From positions 1-40,158 of the forward strand of contig JAFGHP010000104.1 in assembly GCA_016930055.1 (NCBI GenBank): DNA of 40,158 nucleotides. Direction: 5' to 3'. The notes under the pieces were generated by a model. It saw only the letters and a program-made list of their open reading frames with translations. It searched no databases and was not told the DNA's origin. The position numbers and the translations under genes are program-made. Shown one piece after another: positions 8,622 to 18,992 of the stretch; the first letter of the stretch is position 1, and every line of letters starts with the position of its first letter. The stretch is from Candidatus Bathyarchaeota archaeon. GTDB taxonomy: Archaea > Thermoproteota > Bathyarchaeia > TCS64.

Positions 8622-9788
8622 ATGGAAAATATATTTAGCGAGATGATAAATACCGAGCTTATTAAACCTCAGGAACAGGAAGTTAACAATGTGGATTCTG
8701 TAGAAGCTAAAGTTTCAGATCAAAACGAATCTAAACAAGAACCTGTCAATGAAGATAAAAATATAGCTCAACCTAAAGAAACGGAAGTAGTTGAAACACC
8801 TGAGTACATTAAAAAATGGAATGAATTATCAGGAGGCAAGTTTACGTTTAATAAAGAAGATGAACTAAAAGGGTTCTTTGAAGGTTATGAAAAAATTAAT
8901 TCTGAATACGAAAACCTGAAATCTAAAAGTCAGGAATACGAAGAGGCTTATAATTTCTTAGAATCCGATGAGGTTAAACAGTTTGATCCAGTAACAAGAT
9001 TAGGCGGAGAAGAAAATTATAGAAAATATAAAATTGCAGAAGAACTTGGAAAGACTATTGGGTTCGATAACGCAGCAAGAGTTGTTTCTGGATTAGACAA
9101 TCTTGATCAGTTTGAGATAATTGAGCTTTATAATAAATTTAGATCACCCGGAATTACATCAAATAAAAAGATAGAACGAGAGATAGCACTTGAAGAGATA
9201 GGTTTTGATATAGATTCGGTTGAGGATATTTTTAATGTAGAATTAGACGAAAAACAGCAACGAAAACTTGATCTTAAAGTACTTGACATAAAAGATCAAC
9301 TTAACAAAGCTATTTCTGAGGTTGAAGTTCCTGAATTTAAAAATCCATTAAAAGGAAGAGTTGAACAATTAGAAGAAAGAAAATCAAATTCTGAAAAACT
9401 AAAGTTACAATGGGAGTCAGAGGCGAGGACGCAATTAGAGGCTAGTCTCGACAAACTTACATTTAGCGATACGGATTTTGAGTTTGATATAAATCAAGAG
9501 GATAAGGTTATTATTGACGCATTTATCACCGAAGCTTCTAAGCGAGGAAAAGAACCAAATGAAGCAAACAGGCAGATGATTCTTGAAAAAGCAAAAGAAT
9601 ATGTAAGGGATAAAAATTTCAATAAAATTATGAAGTCGTTTGAATCTCATCTAAGACATAAATTAGAGAAAGAGTATGACGAAAAGAGTAAAAACCTAAC
9701 GCCACTTGGAACAGATAAGACGCTAATATCGGATGCAGGATCAGCAGACTTTGAAAGCGCCTTAAGAAAGAGTTTAAATTTGAGATAA
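8622..9788 (+). CDS. Scaffold-like capsid assembly protein
   Basis: 388 aa, acidic and probably coiled-coil, directly upstream of MCP. Confidence 0.6.
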   Translation: MENIFSEMINTELIKPQEQEVNNVDSVEAKVSDQNESKQEPVNEDKNIAQPKETEVVETPEYIKKWNELSGGKFTFNKEDELKGFFEGYEKINSEYENLKSKSQEYEEAYNFLESDEVKQFDPVTRLGGEENYRKYKIAEELGKTIGFDNAARVVSGLDNLDQFEIIELYNKFRSPGITSNKKIEREIALEEIGFDIDSVEDIFNVELDEKQQRKLDLKVLDIKDQLNKAISEVEVPEFKNPLKGRVEQLEERKSNSEKLKLQWESEARTQLEASLDKLTFSDTDFEFDINQEDKVIIDAFITEASKRGKEPNEANRQMILEKAKEYVRDKNFNKIMKSFESHLRHKLEKEYDEKSKNLTPLGTDKTLISDAGSADFESALRKSLNLR

Positions 9789-9807
9789 ACATTAAAAACT
9801 AGAAAAA

Positions 9808-11295
9808 ATGTCAACAACTATAGGCGGAACCGCAATAACAGTTCCCAACAGTAATCTAACCGCGCAACAAGCCGGAACCAAGTGGCTGTCTTATATGTCA
9901 ACCGCTGGATTTGTAAATAAAAACTTTAGTGCAAAATCTTACCAGCAATATGGTAAGGGCGTATACCTTAGAGATATTCTTTTTGGTAAAGGTCGTGAGG
10001 GCGGTGTTCCCGCACAAGAATTACAGTGCGTAGAAAACCAATCCGATATACGGCCAATTAAAATAAAGACAGCAATCGCAGTAGGTTCAGAGGGAGAAGC
10101 AATAACAATTGTTCTTCACGCCGACAACTACGAGGGATCTGGAGCTGCCGCAGTTCATCAAGTTAGATTACGTGACACTATCTTGATTCCAGCAAGATAT
10201 CTTGCAGAAGGACAGAACCTAGATGCTAAGTATACTGTTACCGCGTATGCTGCATCGGCAACACTTCCTAACGATACATTAACATGCCTTCCGGTTAACG
10301 TACTTACCGATATTGACACAGAAATTCCTATCGGAACAATTTTAACTGTTGGACATAATATGTATGCAGTTGGTGAAGGACAGCCAGTAGGAAAAATAAA
10401 CTTTCCTGTTACGTTTAGTTATACAAGTGGACTTCTTAAGGAGACAGTTGGTATGGAAGGAGAAGTACTCTCTACTAAAATGGATCTTCCAGAGTATAAC
10501 GGAAGCAGATACCTTATTAACCAATTAACCGCCGAAGCAGAACGTAGACTTGAACTTCAGGAAGACGATCTACTTCTAAATGGTCAGCGAAACAGCAATA
10601 CAGCGCTTGTTGCAACATCACAAGTTACAGGAGATTCTAACGCACTTAAATCTTGCGATGGTCTTATATCATTAATGGATCAATATTCAATGAACGATTT
10701 CTATTCAGATTCATTTGGATTAGAGCATTTAGATAATATCATTGACGGATTTATTTCGCAAGGAACTCCAACCAGCGAGATAGCCGCTTACGTTGGCCAC
10801 GGATTAAGCAAAGATGTTTCTGATATTATGAAAGATTATTTTCAGGCATACTCTGGCGGTAGCGATCTTTACGATTCAATGAAAGAAAAATTAGGCGTAA
10901 GCCCAACTACTCTTAATCATAGATACGTAAACTTCTACTTCCAGCAATTAGCATCATTCTCGAATCCGGGAACAGTTGGTCAAATTGAAGATGGAGAATA
11001 TGTATATCAACATCCGAATATGGGTATGTTTATGGCAGACAGTCCAATAACAGTAGCTAAATTTGGAGAAGAGTCTAACGCTTCAATCCCTAACCTAGGT
11101 ATTGGATATGTTGGATATAACGGAGAGACAAGGGGTAAGGTAATGCGCCGTAGACTTGGAATGAACGGAGTTTATGATAACATTGACGTTACAACAGATG
11201 TTGACGGATACTGGTTATACTGGTTAAGCTCACCAATGCTTTACGGTGGAGCGTGGAATCAGAAATATCTTATCAGAAAATCGAAATCAGTTTAG
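9808..11295 (+). CDS. Major capsid protein
   Basis: 495 aa; position after portal and scaffold; size and composition like crAss-like MCPs; followed by terminator. Confidence 0.78.
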   Translation: MSTTIGGTAITVPNSNLTAQQAGTKWLSYMSTAGFVNKNFSAKSYQQYGKGVYLRDILFGKGREGGVPAQELQCVENQSDIRPIKIKTAIAVGSEGEAITIVLHADNYEGSGAAAVHQVRLRDTILIPARYLAEGQNLDAKYTVTAYAASATLPNDTLTCLPVNVLTDIDTEIPIGTILTVGHNMYAVGEGQPVGKINFPVTFSYTSGLLKETVGMEGEVLSTKMDLPEYNGSRYLINQLTAEAERRLELQEDDLLLNGQRNSNTALVATSQVTGDSNALKSCDGLISLMDQYSMNDFYSDSFGLEHLDNIIDGFISQGTPTSEIAAYVGHGLSKDVSDIMKDYFQAYSGGSDLYDSMKEKLGVSPTTLNHRYVNFYFQQLASFSNPGTVGQIEDGEYVYQHPNMGMFMADSPITVAKFGEESNASIPNLGIGYVGYNGETRGKVMRRRLGMNGVYDNIDVTTDVDGYWLYWLSSPMLYGGAWNQKYLIRKSKSV

Positions 11296-11303
11296 TATAT
11301 TTG
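11296..11303 (+). promoter_or_regulatory. -7 box TATATTTG overlapping the terminator stem by two bases
   Basis: TATATTTG 11296-11303; next ATG at 11354. Confidence 0.4.
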
Positions 11304-11342
11304 TAGGGGGATTAAGTTCTCCCTACACTTTTTTATAACCAA
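11302..11342 (+). terminator. Intrinsic terminator after MCP
   Basis: tgtaggg (11302-11308) / ccctaca (11331-11337) followed by ctttttt. Confidence 0.75.
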
Positions 11343-11353
11343 AACAAAATAAA

Positions 11354-12397
11354 ATGAGCGTAATAGTTGTAGATGGAGTTGAATTAAATCTATCCATTCC
11401 AAAATCAGACGAAGTTAGATGGGATAAACTAACTTATAACGAAAAGTGGTTTTGTGACGGGATACAAAGTGTAATAGGACTTAAAAATATCGTCCTAAAA
11501 AACAAGAAGCCAATAAACAAAAAGTATTTTTTAAAGCAAGCTACAGGATTCGATCTTGTTGCTAAAAGAAAAAACCCAGAAACAGGAATAGACGAAAAAT
11601 GGGTATTTTGCGACAAAGTTGAATTAAATTCAAAAACCGGAGTTAAAAGATATCCGGCAAAGAGATTATCCATAAGACACGAAGCTGTATACACAGATCC
11701 GTCTTTAATGTTTTTCCTTACTACAAAAGAGCTTAGACTTGATAAGGTTGGTTTTGTTGTAGAAAACAAAGAACAAGATGCTAAAATTAAGAACTCTATC
11801 CGCAAGGTTGAAGCAGAGGTAAGTAACTGGATTTTTAATAAATGCACCAAGGAAGATATTATTAAGCTTTCATATAGGTGGGGTGTTTCTATTAAAGATA
11901 AGTCAGAAGATGAATTGCGAGACTCTCTATATGAAAGAGTTGCTTATTTCGAGTCTAATAAAAATAGCGAAAAGGGATATAAGTTATTTATAGAAGAGGT
12001 TAATTCAGATTCAGACGTAGCTAAAGTCGCAACGTATTTCTTTAAAGCTATTGAAGACGAGGTTATTGCGTTTAATCCTTCAAAAAGAATTGCGTATTGG
12101 ACAGGAACCGATGAGGCTATAGGTCCGGTAATCCCACCAGCGAGGTACGCAAAAGATAAAGAGGAGTACATAATCCAATATCTGTCAAACAATCTATCTG
12201 AAAAGCAATTATTTTTTGATTCATTGTCTGGAGATGCGGATGAGATAGCAGCCAAAACAGGTGATTACATGATGATATCAAACGTAATGAAGCTTAAGGC
12301 TTGGGTAAGGGCTAACCTTGACACTGAATTAAAGTCTACAAAGCTTGCTGAAATGAAAAACGAAATAGCTGAAATAATTTCATCAAGAAACAGTTAA
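11354..12397 (+). CDS. Hypothetical structural-region protein
   Basis: 347 aa ORF between MCP and connector genes. Confidence 0.7.
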   Translation: MSVIVVDGVELNLSIPKSDEVRWDKLTYNEKWFCDGIQSVIGLKNIVLKNKKPINKKYFLKQATGFDLVAKRKNPETGIDEKWVFCDKVELNSKTGVKRYPAKRLSIRHEAVYTDPSLMFFLTTKELRLDKVGFVVENKEQDAKIKNSIRKVEAEVSNWIFNKCTKEDIIKLSYRWGVSIKDKSEDELRDSLYERVAYFESNKNSEKGYKLFIEEVNSDSDVAKVATYFFKAIEDEVIAFNPSKRIAYWTGTDEAIGPVIPPARYAKDKEEYIIQYLSNNLSEKQLFFDSLSGDADEIAAKTGDYMMISNVMKLKAWVRANLDTELKSTKLAEMKNEIAEIISSRNS

Positions 12398-12422
12398 TAA
12401 TATTTGTTTTGGTTGTCGAGTT

Positions 12423-12462
12423 AATCCCCTTGTCTTAATGGCTTGGGGATTTCTTTTTTTTT
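12423..12462 (+). terminator. Intrinsic terminator
   Basis: aatcccc (12423-12429) / ggggatt (12445-12451) followed by ttctttttttttg. Confidence 0.8.
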
Positions 12463-12488
12463 GTAAAAACGGTTAATTAGAAATTGAT

Positions 12489-12496
12489 TATTTTTG
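12489..12496 (+). promoter_or_regulatory. -7 box TATTTTTG
   Basis: 14 nt upstream of ATG 12510. Confidence 0.5.
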
Positions 12497-12509
12497 AATA
12501 AAAAATAAA

Positions 12510-13151
12510 ATGACTGGAAAAGATATACTTAGAACAGTACAGCATATACTTAGGGATAAAGGTATTGATATATCTATTGAGCAGTTTAATAGATATTATG
12601 CACTTGCAAATGAAGAATTAAAAAGAACTGTATATGGATTAGTCGGCGATCCAAGTGGTTTCGAAACTGAGGGTCAAATAAAAGACGAGCTGCATCCATT
12701 TATTTCGTCTACATCTTTATACCCTACAGCCGGGCTTGTAAATTTACCAGTTGACTATTGGCATAAAATAACAGCCACGGTTGCTGATTCAGGAGTTGAA
12801 ATAAAATTTGTTACATCAGAAGAGGCGTTAAGAAAGAATAATAATTCAATTACAGCTCCTTCTTTAAAGTATCCTATAGCAGAATTAACGGCAAGCAAAT
12901 TAAAAGTATATCCAACTAGTATAGATGAAATTGATTTTGTATATTTAAAAATAGGTAACAAGCCCTCTGTTTCAACAAAACTAGAAAACGGGATAATGGT
13001 ATACGATACAGTAAATTCTACAGAGCCAAATTTTAATAAAGATAAATTTATAGATTTAATTAGGATTATAGTTAGTTACTTAAGCGTGCCAATAAGCCCC
13101 GAACAGGTTTTATCATATATGGAACAAAAGAACGAAAGGGTTTCTAAATGA
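12510..13151 (+). CDS. Putative head-tail connector / ring protein
   Basis: 213 aa; first of four translationally coupled ORFs before the tail protein. Confidence 0.6.
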   Translation: MTGKDILRTVQHILRDKGIDISIEQFNRYYALANEELKRTVYGLVGDPSGFETEGQIKDELHPFISSTSLYPTAGLVNLPVDYWHKITATVADSGVEIKFVTSEEALRKNNNSITAPSLKYPIAELTASKLKVYPTSIDEIDFVYLKIGNKPSVSTKLENGIMVYDTVNSTEPNFNKDKFIDLIRIIVSYLSVPISPEQVLSYMEQKNERVSK

Positions 13152-13906
13152 AATTAAGCACTATATATAAAAACGCGCATACAACATTAAGCAAAGATGG
13201 AGATGATGGGGTTATATCTATGGATAGATTTAACTCTTTGCTTGAGTCAATAAACTTAAGCTTCATAAAAGATAAGCTTGAAGAACAATTTACATTAACA
13301 CCGCAAGGGTTTGCTATACCAAAATCTTTATATTCTTCTAAAATAATAAATAATCTAGTAAGAAGAGCTAACATAAGTGTTTCTACTGACGGTAGTGAAA
13401 AGTATTTTGTAGCATCTAATCCATCATTAATGTACTTTATATCAGCATCTTGCACTTATAATGACACATTTAAGAAACTGGATTTAATATCAGACGAAGA
13501 GTTAAGAACAAGACTTTCAAATGTGTTATCAAAGCCGATAGACGAAAATCCGGTACTGATACAAAGGGTTAATAAATATTTATATTGCTGGCCTACGGAT
13601 ATAACTTTAATAACATTATCTTATATAGGAATTCCAGAAACTCCACATTTAGATTACTATATAGACGCTAATTATAATAAAGTGTTTATGAATGAAGGCG
13701 ATTCAATATATATTAGTAATGGTATGCAATATAGCAATGGAAGTACATCTGGAATAGCTCAATCAAAAACAAAAGAGCTTCAAATCCCCGAAGACATGCA
13801 TCCTGCGTTTCAGGATTATTTAATAGAAAAACTTTCAATCATGATAGGAGATCAATATATAAATCAAGTATCTATGGCTAAAGAGCAGGTGGACCAATCT
13901 AAATAA
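13148..13906 (+). CDS. Putative ring / head-completion protein
   Basis: 252 aa; ATGA overlap with upstream ORF. Confidence 0.6.
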   Translation: MKLSTIYKNAHTTLSKDGDDGVISMDRFNSLLESINLSFIKDKLEEQFTLTPQGFAIPKSLYSSKIINNLVRRANISVSTDGSEKYFVASNPSLMYFISASCTYNDTFKKLDLISDEELRTRLSNVLSKPIDENPVLIQRVNKYLYCWPTDITLITLSYIGIPETPHLDYYIDANYNKVFMNEGDSIYISNGMQYSNGSTSGIAQSKTKELQIPEDMHPAFQDYLIEKLSIMIGDQYINQVSMAKEQVDQSK

Positions 13907-13908
13907 TT

Positions 13909-14520
13909 ATGAAAAAGATAAATTTCATTGATCAAATACATGAAATGATTGGAGATCCATTAAGAAAAAAAGTGGAAAAACAAATCATTGAAGTTGCTTT
14001 AAATAATGCGTATAATCAAATTGTATATGACCTTGTATCAAAAGGAGCTAGAAATTTTGACTTATGCAGAAAAACATTTACAGGAATATCAGTTACCTGG
14101 GATTCTACTCAGGGCGTGTATTATTCTAATTATCCAGCTGCGATAGTCCCGTATGTTAATGAGTCAATGATAGTAAATACAGTTCAGGGAAATGGATTTA
14201 GATTTTATCCAACTACTGAGCAAAATATACTGCTTACCGAAGGATTACTTTGTTCGTCTCAGGACAATCTAATAAGAACATTAATAAAGAGAGAAAGGAT
14301 TGAATTTTATAACATGGAGAGCCTTGATGTAGAAGACATAGAAAACGGATCAGCCCCAACGCCAAGGGTATCCACAATTAAAATGAATCTTGCAATTGAA
14401 TTTTCAGGATTTGATGATGACGATGAGGTTTACATGCCCATGGGTAGAGATTATGAAGTCGTTCAGTTAGCGCTTGATTTAATTAGAAACGAACCAATTA
14501 TAAATCTAAGAAATGAGTGA
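13909..14520 (+). CDS. Putative ring / head-completion protein
   Basis: 203 aa, same operon. Confidence 0.6.
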   Translation: MKKINFIDQIHEMIGDPLRKKVEKQIIEVALNNAYNQIVYDLVSKGARNFDLCRKTFTGISVTWDSTQGVYYSNYPAAIVPYVNESMIVNTVQGNGFRFYPTTEQNILLTEGLLCSSQDNLIRTLIKRERIEFYNMESLDVEDIENGSAPTPRVSTIKMNLAIEFSGFDDDDEVYMPMGRDYEVVQLALDLIRNEPIINLRNE

Positions 14521-15232
14521 TACAATTAGCATACAAACACTTGACTCAGTTGTAAATAAAGCGTTGCTTACGTTACCTGAAAACCAAAGGAGTTTATCTA
14601 ATAGAGATAGGTTTCTTGAGTTTGCCATTGACGCACTTAGGAATCTTAGGCTCACAACAACGAATTCAGGGGCTAAAACCGTTAAAATAGAGCCAAATGC
14701 TGTAAATAGATTTGATTTTCCTTATGATATGGAGCAGTTTATATCGCTTGGCGTTCCGGTTAACGGTAAAATATGGTGGTTAACAAGAAATAACGATATT
14801 ATAAACACAAAAACGGTAATTGGAATCGACGAAAGCCTAGATGAAGACGACGGAGAGGGGATAGACTTAGCTGTTTCTCAATCAGATTCTTTTGATTCTA
14901 TAGGCGGTATAAATTCACAAGGATACTTTACTCTTGACTTTGAAAACAGGGAGATAATAGTAAACGCAAACACACGAAGCGAGCTTCTACTTAGATACAT
15001 AAGTTCAGGTATAAATAATTCTGGAGAAACATACATAGAATCTAAATATATAAGGGCCATAATAGCTTATATATTATGGATGGATGTTGACTACGACAGA
15101 ACTGCTCCAATGAATATGAAAGAACAATATAAGAGTAGGTTTGAAGAATCAAAGAATGAAATAAAAAGAATAGAAGCACCCGGACTATGGGAGCTTTTAG
15201 ATGCATGGAACTCTAAAAGTATGAACTCATAA
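14513..15232 (+). CDS. Putative ring / tail adaptor protein
   Basis: 239 aa, overlapping start; operon position. Confidence 0.6.
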   Translation: MSDTISIQTLDSVVNKALLTLPENQRSLSNRDRFLEFAIDALRNLRLTTTNSGAKTVKIEPNAVNRFDFPYDMEQFISLGVPVNGKIWWLTRNNDIINTKTVIGIDESLDEDDGEGIDLAVSQSDSFDSIGGINSQGYFTLDFENREIIVNANTRSELLLRYISSGINNSGETYIESKYIRAIIAYILWMDVDYDRTAPMNMKEQYKSRFEESKNEIKRIEAPGLWELLDAWNSKSMNS

Positions 15233-18200
15233 TGGAAAAAGAAACAATATCATTCTCTGGTAAAAAGATGAATAGTGACGATTCGTTGGATGTAATGCCA
15301 ATGGGCGACGGCAATAGGCTAGATGTTGTTTATCCAAATGGAGATTATTCAATACTTGAAAATACAAGGATACTAACAACATATAGCACATCACTTCCTC
15401 CAGGAGAAAACGTTGTTATTGGCAAGTGCCCGGATAAAGAAAATAATGCAATCATATACTTCATTGCTAACGGTAGTGGTAATGATGTAATACGGAGATT
15501 TTATACGGACAATTCATTTCAGGATTTATCATACGCTAAGGATTGGGGTTTCGATAAAAACTCATATATTAAAAAGGCGTTTATTATTGGGCATGGCGAT
15601 GAGTCTATGTTGTTTTTTATTGATGGATTAAATGAGTCCAGACTCGTCAATATAAAGTCGCTTATAGACGGGGATTATGCAGACATGTATAGTGCGGATA
15701 TAAATTTAATAAAACATGCCCCGATATATAAGCCTACGCTAGATTCTTTTCACGAAACAGATACGGGTATAAAAAATGAAATATTCCAGTTTGCTTATAA
15801 AAATGTATTTAGTAACGGTCAAAAAAGCGTAGCTAGTCATTGGAGTGATGTTGTTTATGATTATGGAAACGAGTTTATTACATCTACGATAAATGAAGGT
15901 ATTTTTTCAAGAATAAGATTAAGTATACAGGTAGATATAGACGTTAAACAGGTAGAGGTATACGTTAGGAAAGCCGACATAGGAGGTGGCGTTTCTGGTA
16001 GTTGGATGTTTTATGATAAGATAGACGCTGTTTACGGTTCAAATTATTATGATTTTAAAAATGATAGGCAGGGATATGTGGTAGATCAGCAAGACTTCAT
16101 ATCTCTTGAAGATTATGTTCCAATAAAAAGCGATTCGGCAGAGTTAATAGATAATAGAATAATACTAGGTAATAATAACGTTGGATTTGACGATCCAGAC
16201 GTAGACGTAAGTATAACATTGGGATTAAAAGACAATGATCCGGCAGATAGTGTATATTATACAACCCAAGTATTCAATCCTTACGGAACACTTTCAGGAA
16301 TAAATGTAAAAGGAGCTTTAGGTAAAGGAATTATATCATACCAATTAGTTATAGTAAAGGCATTAGATGATGAAATAGTTGGAAGAGAATCGTACGTATT
16401 TAATTATGAAACAACAGCTTCCAGTTCTGGATATGTGTCTAATTCCGCTATTATAGATGAATTTGTTAGGCAAATAAACTTACAGACAAACTTCACCTCT
16501 GGAGGAAGCAAGATTGTTGCATCATCGGTAAGTGGTGGATATCCAAATTTGCTTAGGATAGTTAATAATGGAGGGTCGTCAGAATACTTCTATGCTTATT
16601 GTATTAGTAGTCCGGTTTTAGATAAAAACACATCTCTAAAAATAAACTCATCTTTAAACGTAGCTATGAGGTATTATTATCCAGAGGGTAGGTGTGGAAA
16701 TGTTGTTGCACCAACTACGATAAACGTACTTCCTGGATATCTTCCAGAAAAAGGATGGTCTTTATTGTATAACATAAGTAGCTTACCTCCAGATGGAGCT
16801 GTTGCGTATCAGTTCATGTTAGGAAATCAATCTATATTGAGTCATTTTTCTATCCCAATATATACCGAAATTGGATATTCAGATACAGATATTGAAGTTA
16901 TTGGGAATTATTTTCATTTAGATATAGACAAAGCAATAAATAGATATTACGATTTAAACCCATCTACAAATATAAATAATTTTACGCTTCAAAAAGGCGA
17001 TAGAGTATTTATCAATGCCCGTGTTTCTGACACGTATATGACAGATATCGTTAATAATCCACCATACGACTTTGAAATATACGGTATAACCGACGATAGC
17101 AAGATCATTCTCCCGTACATATCGCCAGACAGCCAATTTAATATAAGCGAGCTTAAGATTTGTATGTTTGAATTTTACAGACCGTCAAAAAATTACGATA
17201 ATGAAGATTTGGTATACTACGAGATAGGCGATGTATTACCAATTGTAGGCGGATATCATCAAGCAACCGCACGAAGCGCTGTTACAGCAGTAAATCAAGA
17301 CGCAACACACAACGCGTACGGAGAAATTAACTTCTATAATGTATACAGAATAGACCAATTGGTTGGAGATTACATGACAGAAGGAACTGTATTTAACGCA
17401 GCTAACAGGGTTAAGCCAATAATTGCAAGAATAGAGTCTAAGTCATCGTCTTTATTGTATGACTCTAAATTCATACCAACAGGAAGATACGGAGTTATAA
17501 GCACAAATACAATAAACAGAACGGAAAGAACTTTGATTTATGGCGGGAAATACGTATACGGAGACCTGAATTACAACGAGATAAATAGGTTTGCGAATCA
17601 GCCAACATATTTAAGTGATGAAAATGGAGATGTTATCGGATTAGAGTTAAGAGGATATACTCTTTATGCGTTTCAGCAAAATAAAATAAATTCAATACAG
17701 CTTAACAGGGTGTCTATTCAGTTATCGGACGGATCTACTCAGGCTGTATATTCTGGAAATTTACTAGGAGATATTACTCAACTTCCTCAATCTGTTGGAT
17801 GTTCAGATTCAATGTCTATACATAAAGATATATATAACATTTACTTTTATGACAGGAAAACATCTTCTGTATATAGACTTGGGCAAGATGGGTTAAACAA
17901 TATATCTTCGGTATCTAAAATGAAGAGTTATTTTGAAACATTTTCAAAATCCGTATTATTAAATGAAAGAAACTCGGTAAACTTTAATATTATAGGTTCA
18001 TTTGACCCCGTAAAGTCTATGTATCTTTTAACCTATTCAGGTGTTTTCCCTCCTACATTTCAGACAGTTGGTTATCATGAACCCACAAATTCATGGTTGT
18101 CATACTATACAAACGCACCTGAAATGTATGGGTCTATAAATAACAACAGATTTTTTTCATTTATATCAGGGGCTATTAAAGAACACCACATAAACCCAAC

Positions 18201-18606
18201 GAGGGTAAGTACTGGATATGTTGAGTTTACATTCAATAAATACCCATCTAATGTAAAGATATTTAGAAATATAGAAATAAACGCGGAGCAAGCGTGGATA
18301 CCATCAGAAGAAGGCGATGTGCTGATAGATAAAGACTCTAAAGCATATCAGCAGCCGTCATATGAGTGGATATACGGTAAAATGTCGTCTTTATTAAAAT
18401 TAGGTCACTTTAAAAACTACGAAGGTAGATGGATAGCTAGATTTCTTCGTAATATGTTAAATAAAAAAGGAGTAAGTCAAGGAAAGGTCGGATTAGTAAA
18501 CGGGGGCATATTAAAGGGGAATACGGCTACAATTAAGCTAAGAAACGCAAATACTGATTATAGTTCATTGAAGACGGTAACAATAGGATACGAAATATCA
18601 AAATAA
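15232..18606 (+). CDS. Tail nozzle / tail stabilization-type protein
   Basis: 1124 aa; N-terminus MDVMPMGDGNRLDVVYPNGDYSILENTR-type pattern and position match crAss-like nozzle/stabilization proteins. Confidence 0.6.
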   Translation: MEKETISFSGKKMNSDDSLDVMPMGDGNRLDVVYPNGDYSILENTRILTTYSTSLPPGENVVIGKCPDKENNAIIYFIANGSGNDVIRRFYTDNSFQDLSYAKDWGFDKNSYIKKAFIIGHGDESMLFFIDGLNESRLVNIKSLIDGDYADMYSADINLIKHAPIYKPTLDSFHETDTGIKNEIFQFAYKNVFSNGQKSVASHWSDVVYDYGNEFITSTINEGIFSRIRLSIQVDIDVKQVEVYVRKADIGGGVSGSWMFYDKIDAVYGSNYYDFKNDRQGYVVDQQDFISLEDYVPIKSDSAELIDNRIILGNNNVGFDDPDVDVSITLGLKDNDPADSVYYTTQVFNPYGTLSGINVKGALGKGIISYQLVIVKALDDEIVGRESYVFNYETTASSSGYVSNSAIIDEFVRQINLQTNFTSGGSKIVASSVSGGYPNLLRIVNNGGSSEYFYAYCISSPVLDKNTSLKINSSLNVAMRYYYPEGRCGNVVAPTTINVLPGYLPEKGWSLLYNISSLPPDGAVAYQFMLGNQSILSHFSIPIYTEIGYSDTDIEVIGNYFHLDIDKAINRYYDLNPSTNINNFTLQKGDRVFINARVSDTYMTDIVNNPPYDFEIYGITDDSKIILPYISPDSQFNISELKICMFEFYRPSKNYDNEDLVYYEIGDVLPIVGGYHQATARSAVTAVNQDATHNAYGEINFYNVYRIDQLVGDYMTEGTVFNAANRVKPIIARIESKSSSLLYDSKFIPTGRYGVISTNTINRTERTLIYGGKYVYGDLNYNEINRFANQPTYLSDENGDVIGLELRGYTLYAFQQNKINSIQLNRVSIQLSDGSTQAVYSGNLLGDITQLPQSVGCSDSMSIHKDIYNIYFYDRKTSSVYRLGQDGLNNISSVSKMKSYFETFSKSVLLNERNSVNFNIIGSFDPVKSMYLLTYSGVFPPTFQTVGYHEPTNSWLSYYTNAPEMYGSINNNRFFSFISGAIKEHHINPTRVSTGYVEFTFNKYPSNVKIFRNIEINAEQAWIPSEEGDVLIDKDSKAYQQPSYEWIYGKMSSLLKLGHFKNYEGRWIARFLRNMLNKKGVSQGKVGLVNGGILKGNTATIKLRNANTDYSSLKTVTIGYEISK

Positions 18607-18959
18607 TGATTCAATTCAGGACAATAAAAACACAAGAAGATTTACAGAAAGCAGTTGATCTTTGTGATGAAAACGGCATTCAGATAACATCAAATAACGA
18701 GGTTTTATTTGGAGCTTTTGATGGAGATAAAATGGTTGGGCTTAGTGCATTAAAAAAGATTTATCAAATAGAGCCAATAATAAATGTATCTGGACACGGT
18801 TATGTATCAGGGGTTCTTTTAGAAAAAGTTATTGCTTGCGCATCATTATTAACAAATAAGGTGTTTGGTTTTGTATCAAGGAAGAAATATTTAGATTTAT
18901 ACGAAAGAGTTGGCTTTACAATTTTAGAAGATGCTACTATGATAGAAAAGGACGTTTAA
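18606..18959 (+). CDS. GNAT-like acetyltransferase-fold protein (putative)
   Basis: 117 aa; ...VLFGAFDGDKMVGLSALKKIYQIEP...VFGFVSRKKYLDLYERVGFTILEDATMIEKDV, GNAT-like layout. Confidence 0.5.
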   Translation: MIQFRTIKTQEDLQKAVDLCDENGIQITSNNEVLFGAFDGDKMVGLSALKKIYQIEPIINVSGHGYVSGVLLEKVIACASLLTNKVFGFVSRKKYLDLYERVGFTILEDATMIEKDV

Positions 18960-18967
18960 AATTATAG

Positions 18968-18975
18968 TATATTTG
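18968..18975 (+). promoter_or_regulatory. -7 box TATATTTG
   Basis: 18 nt upstream of ATG 18993. Confidence 0.5.
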
Positions 18976-18992
18976 TATAAACATTAATATAA

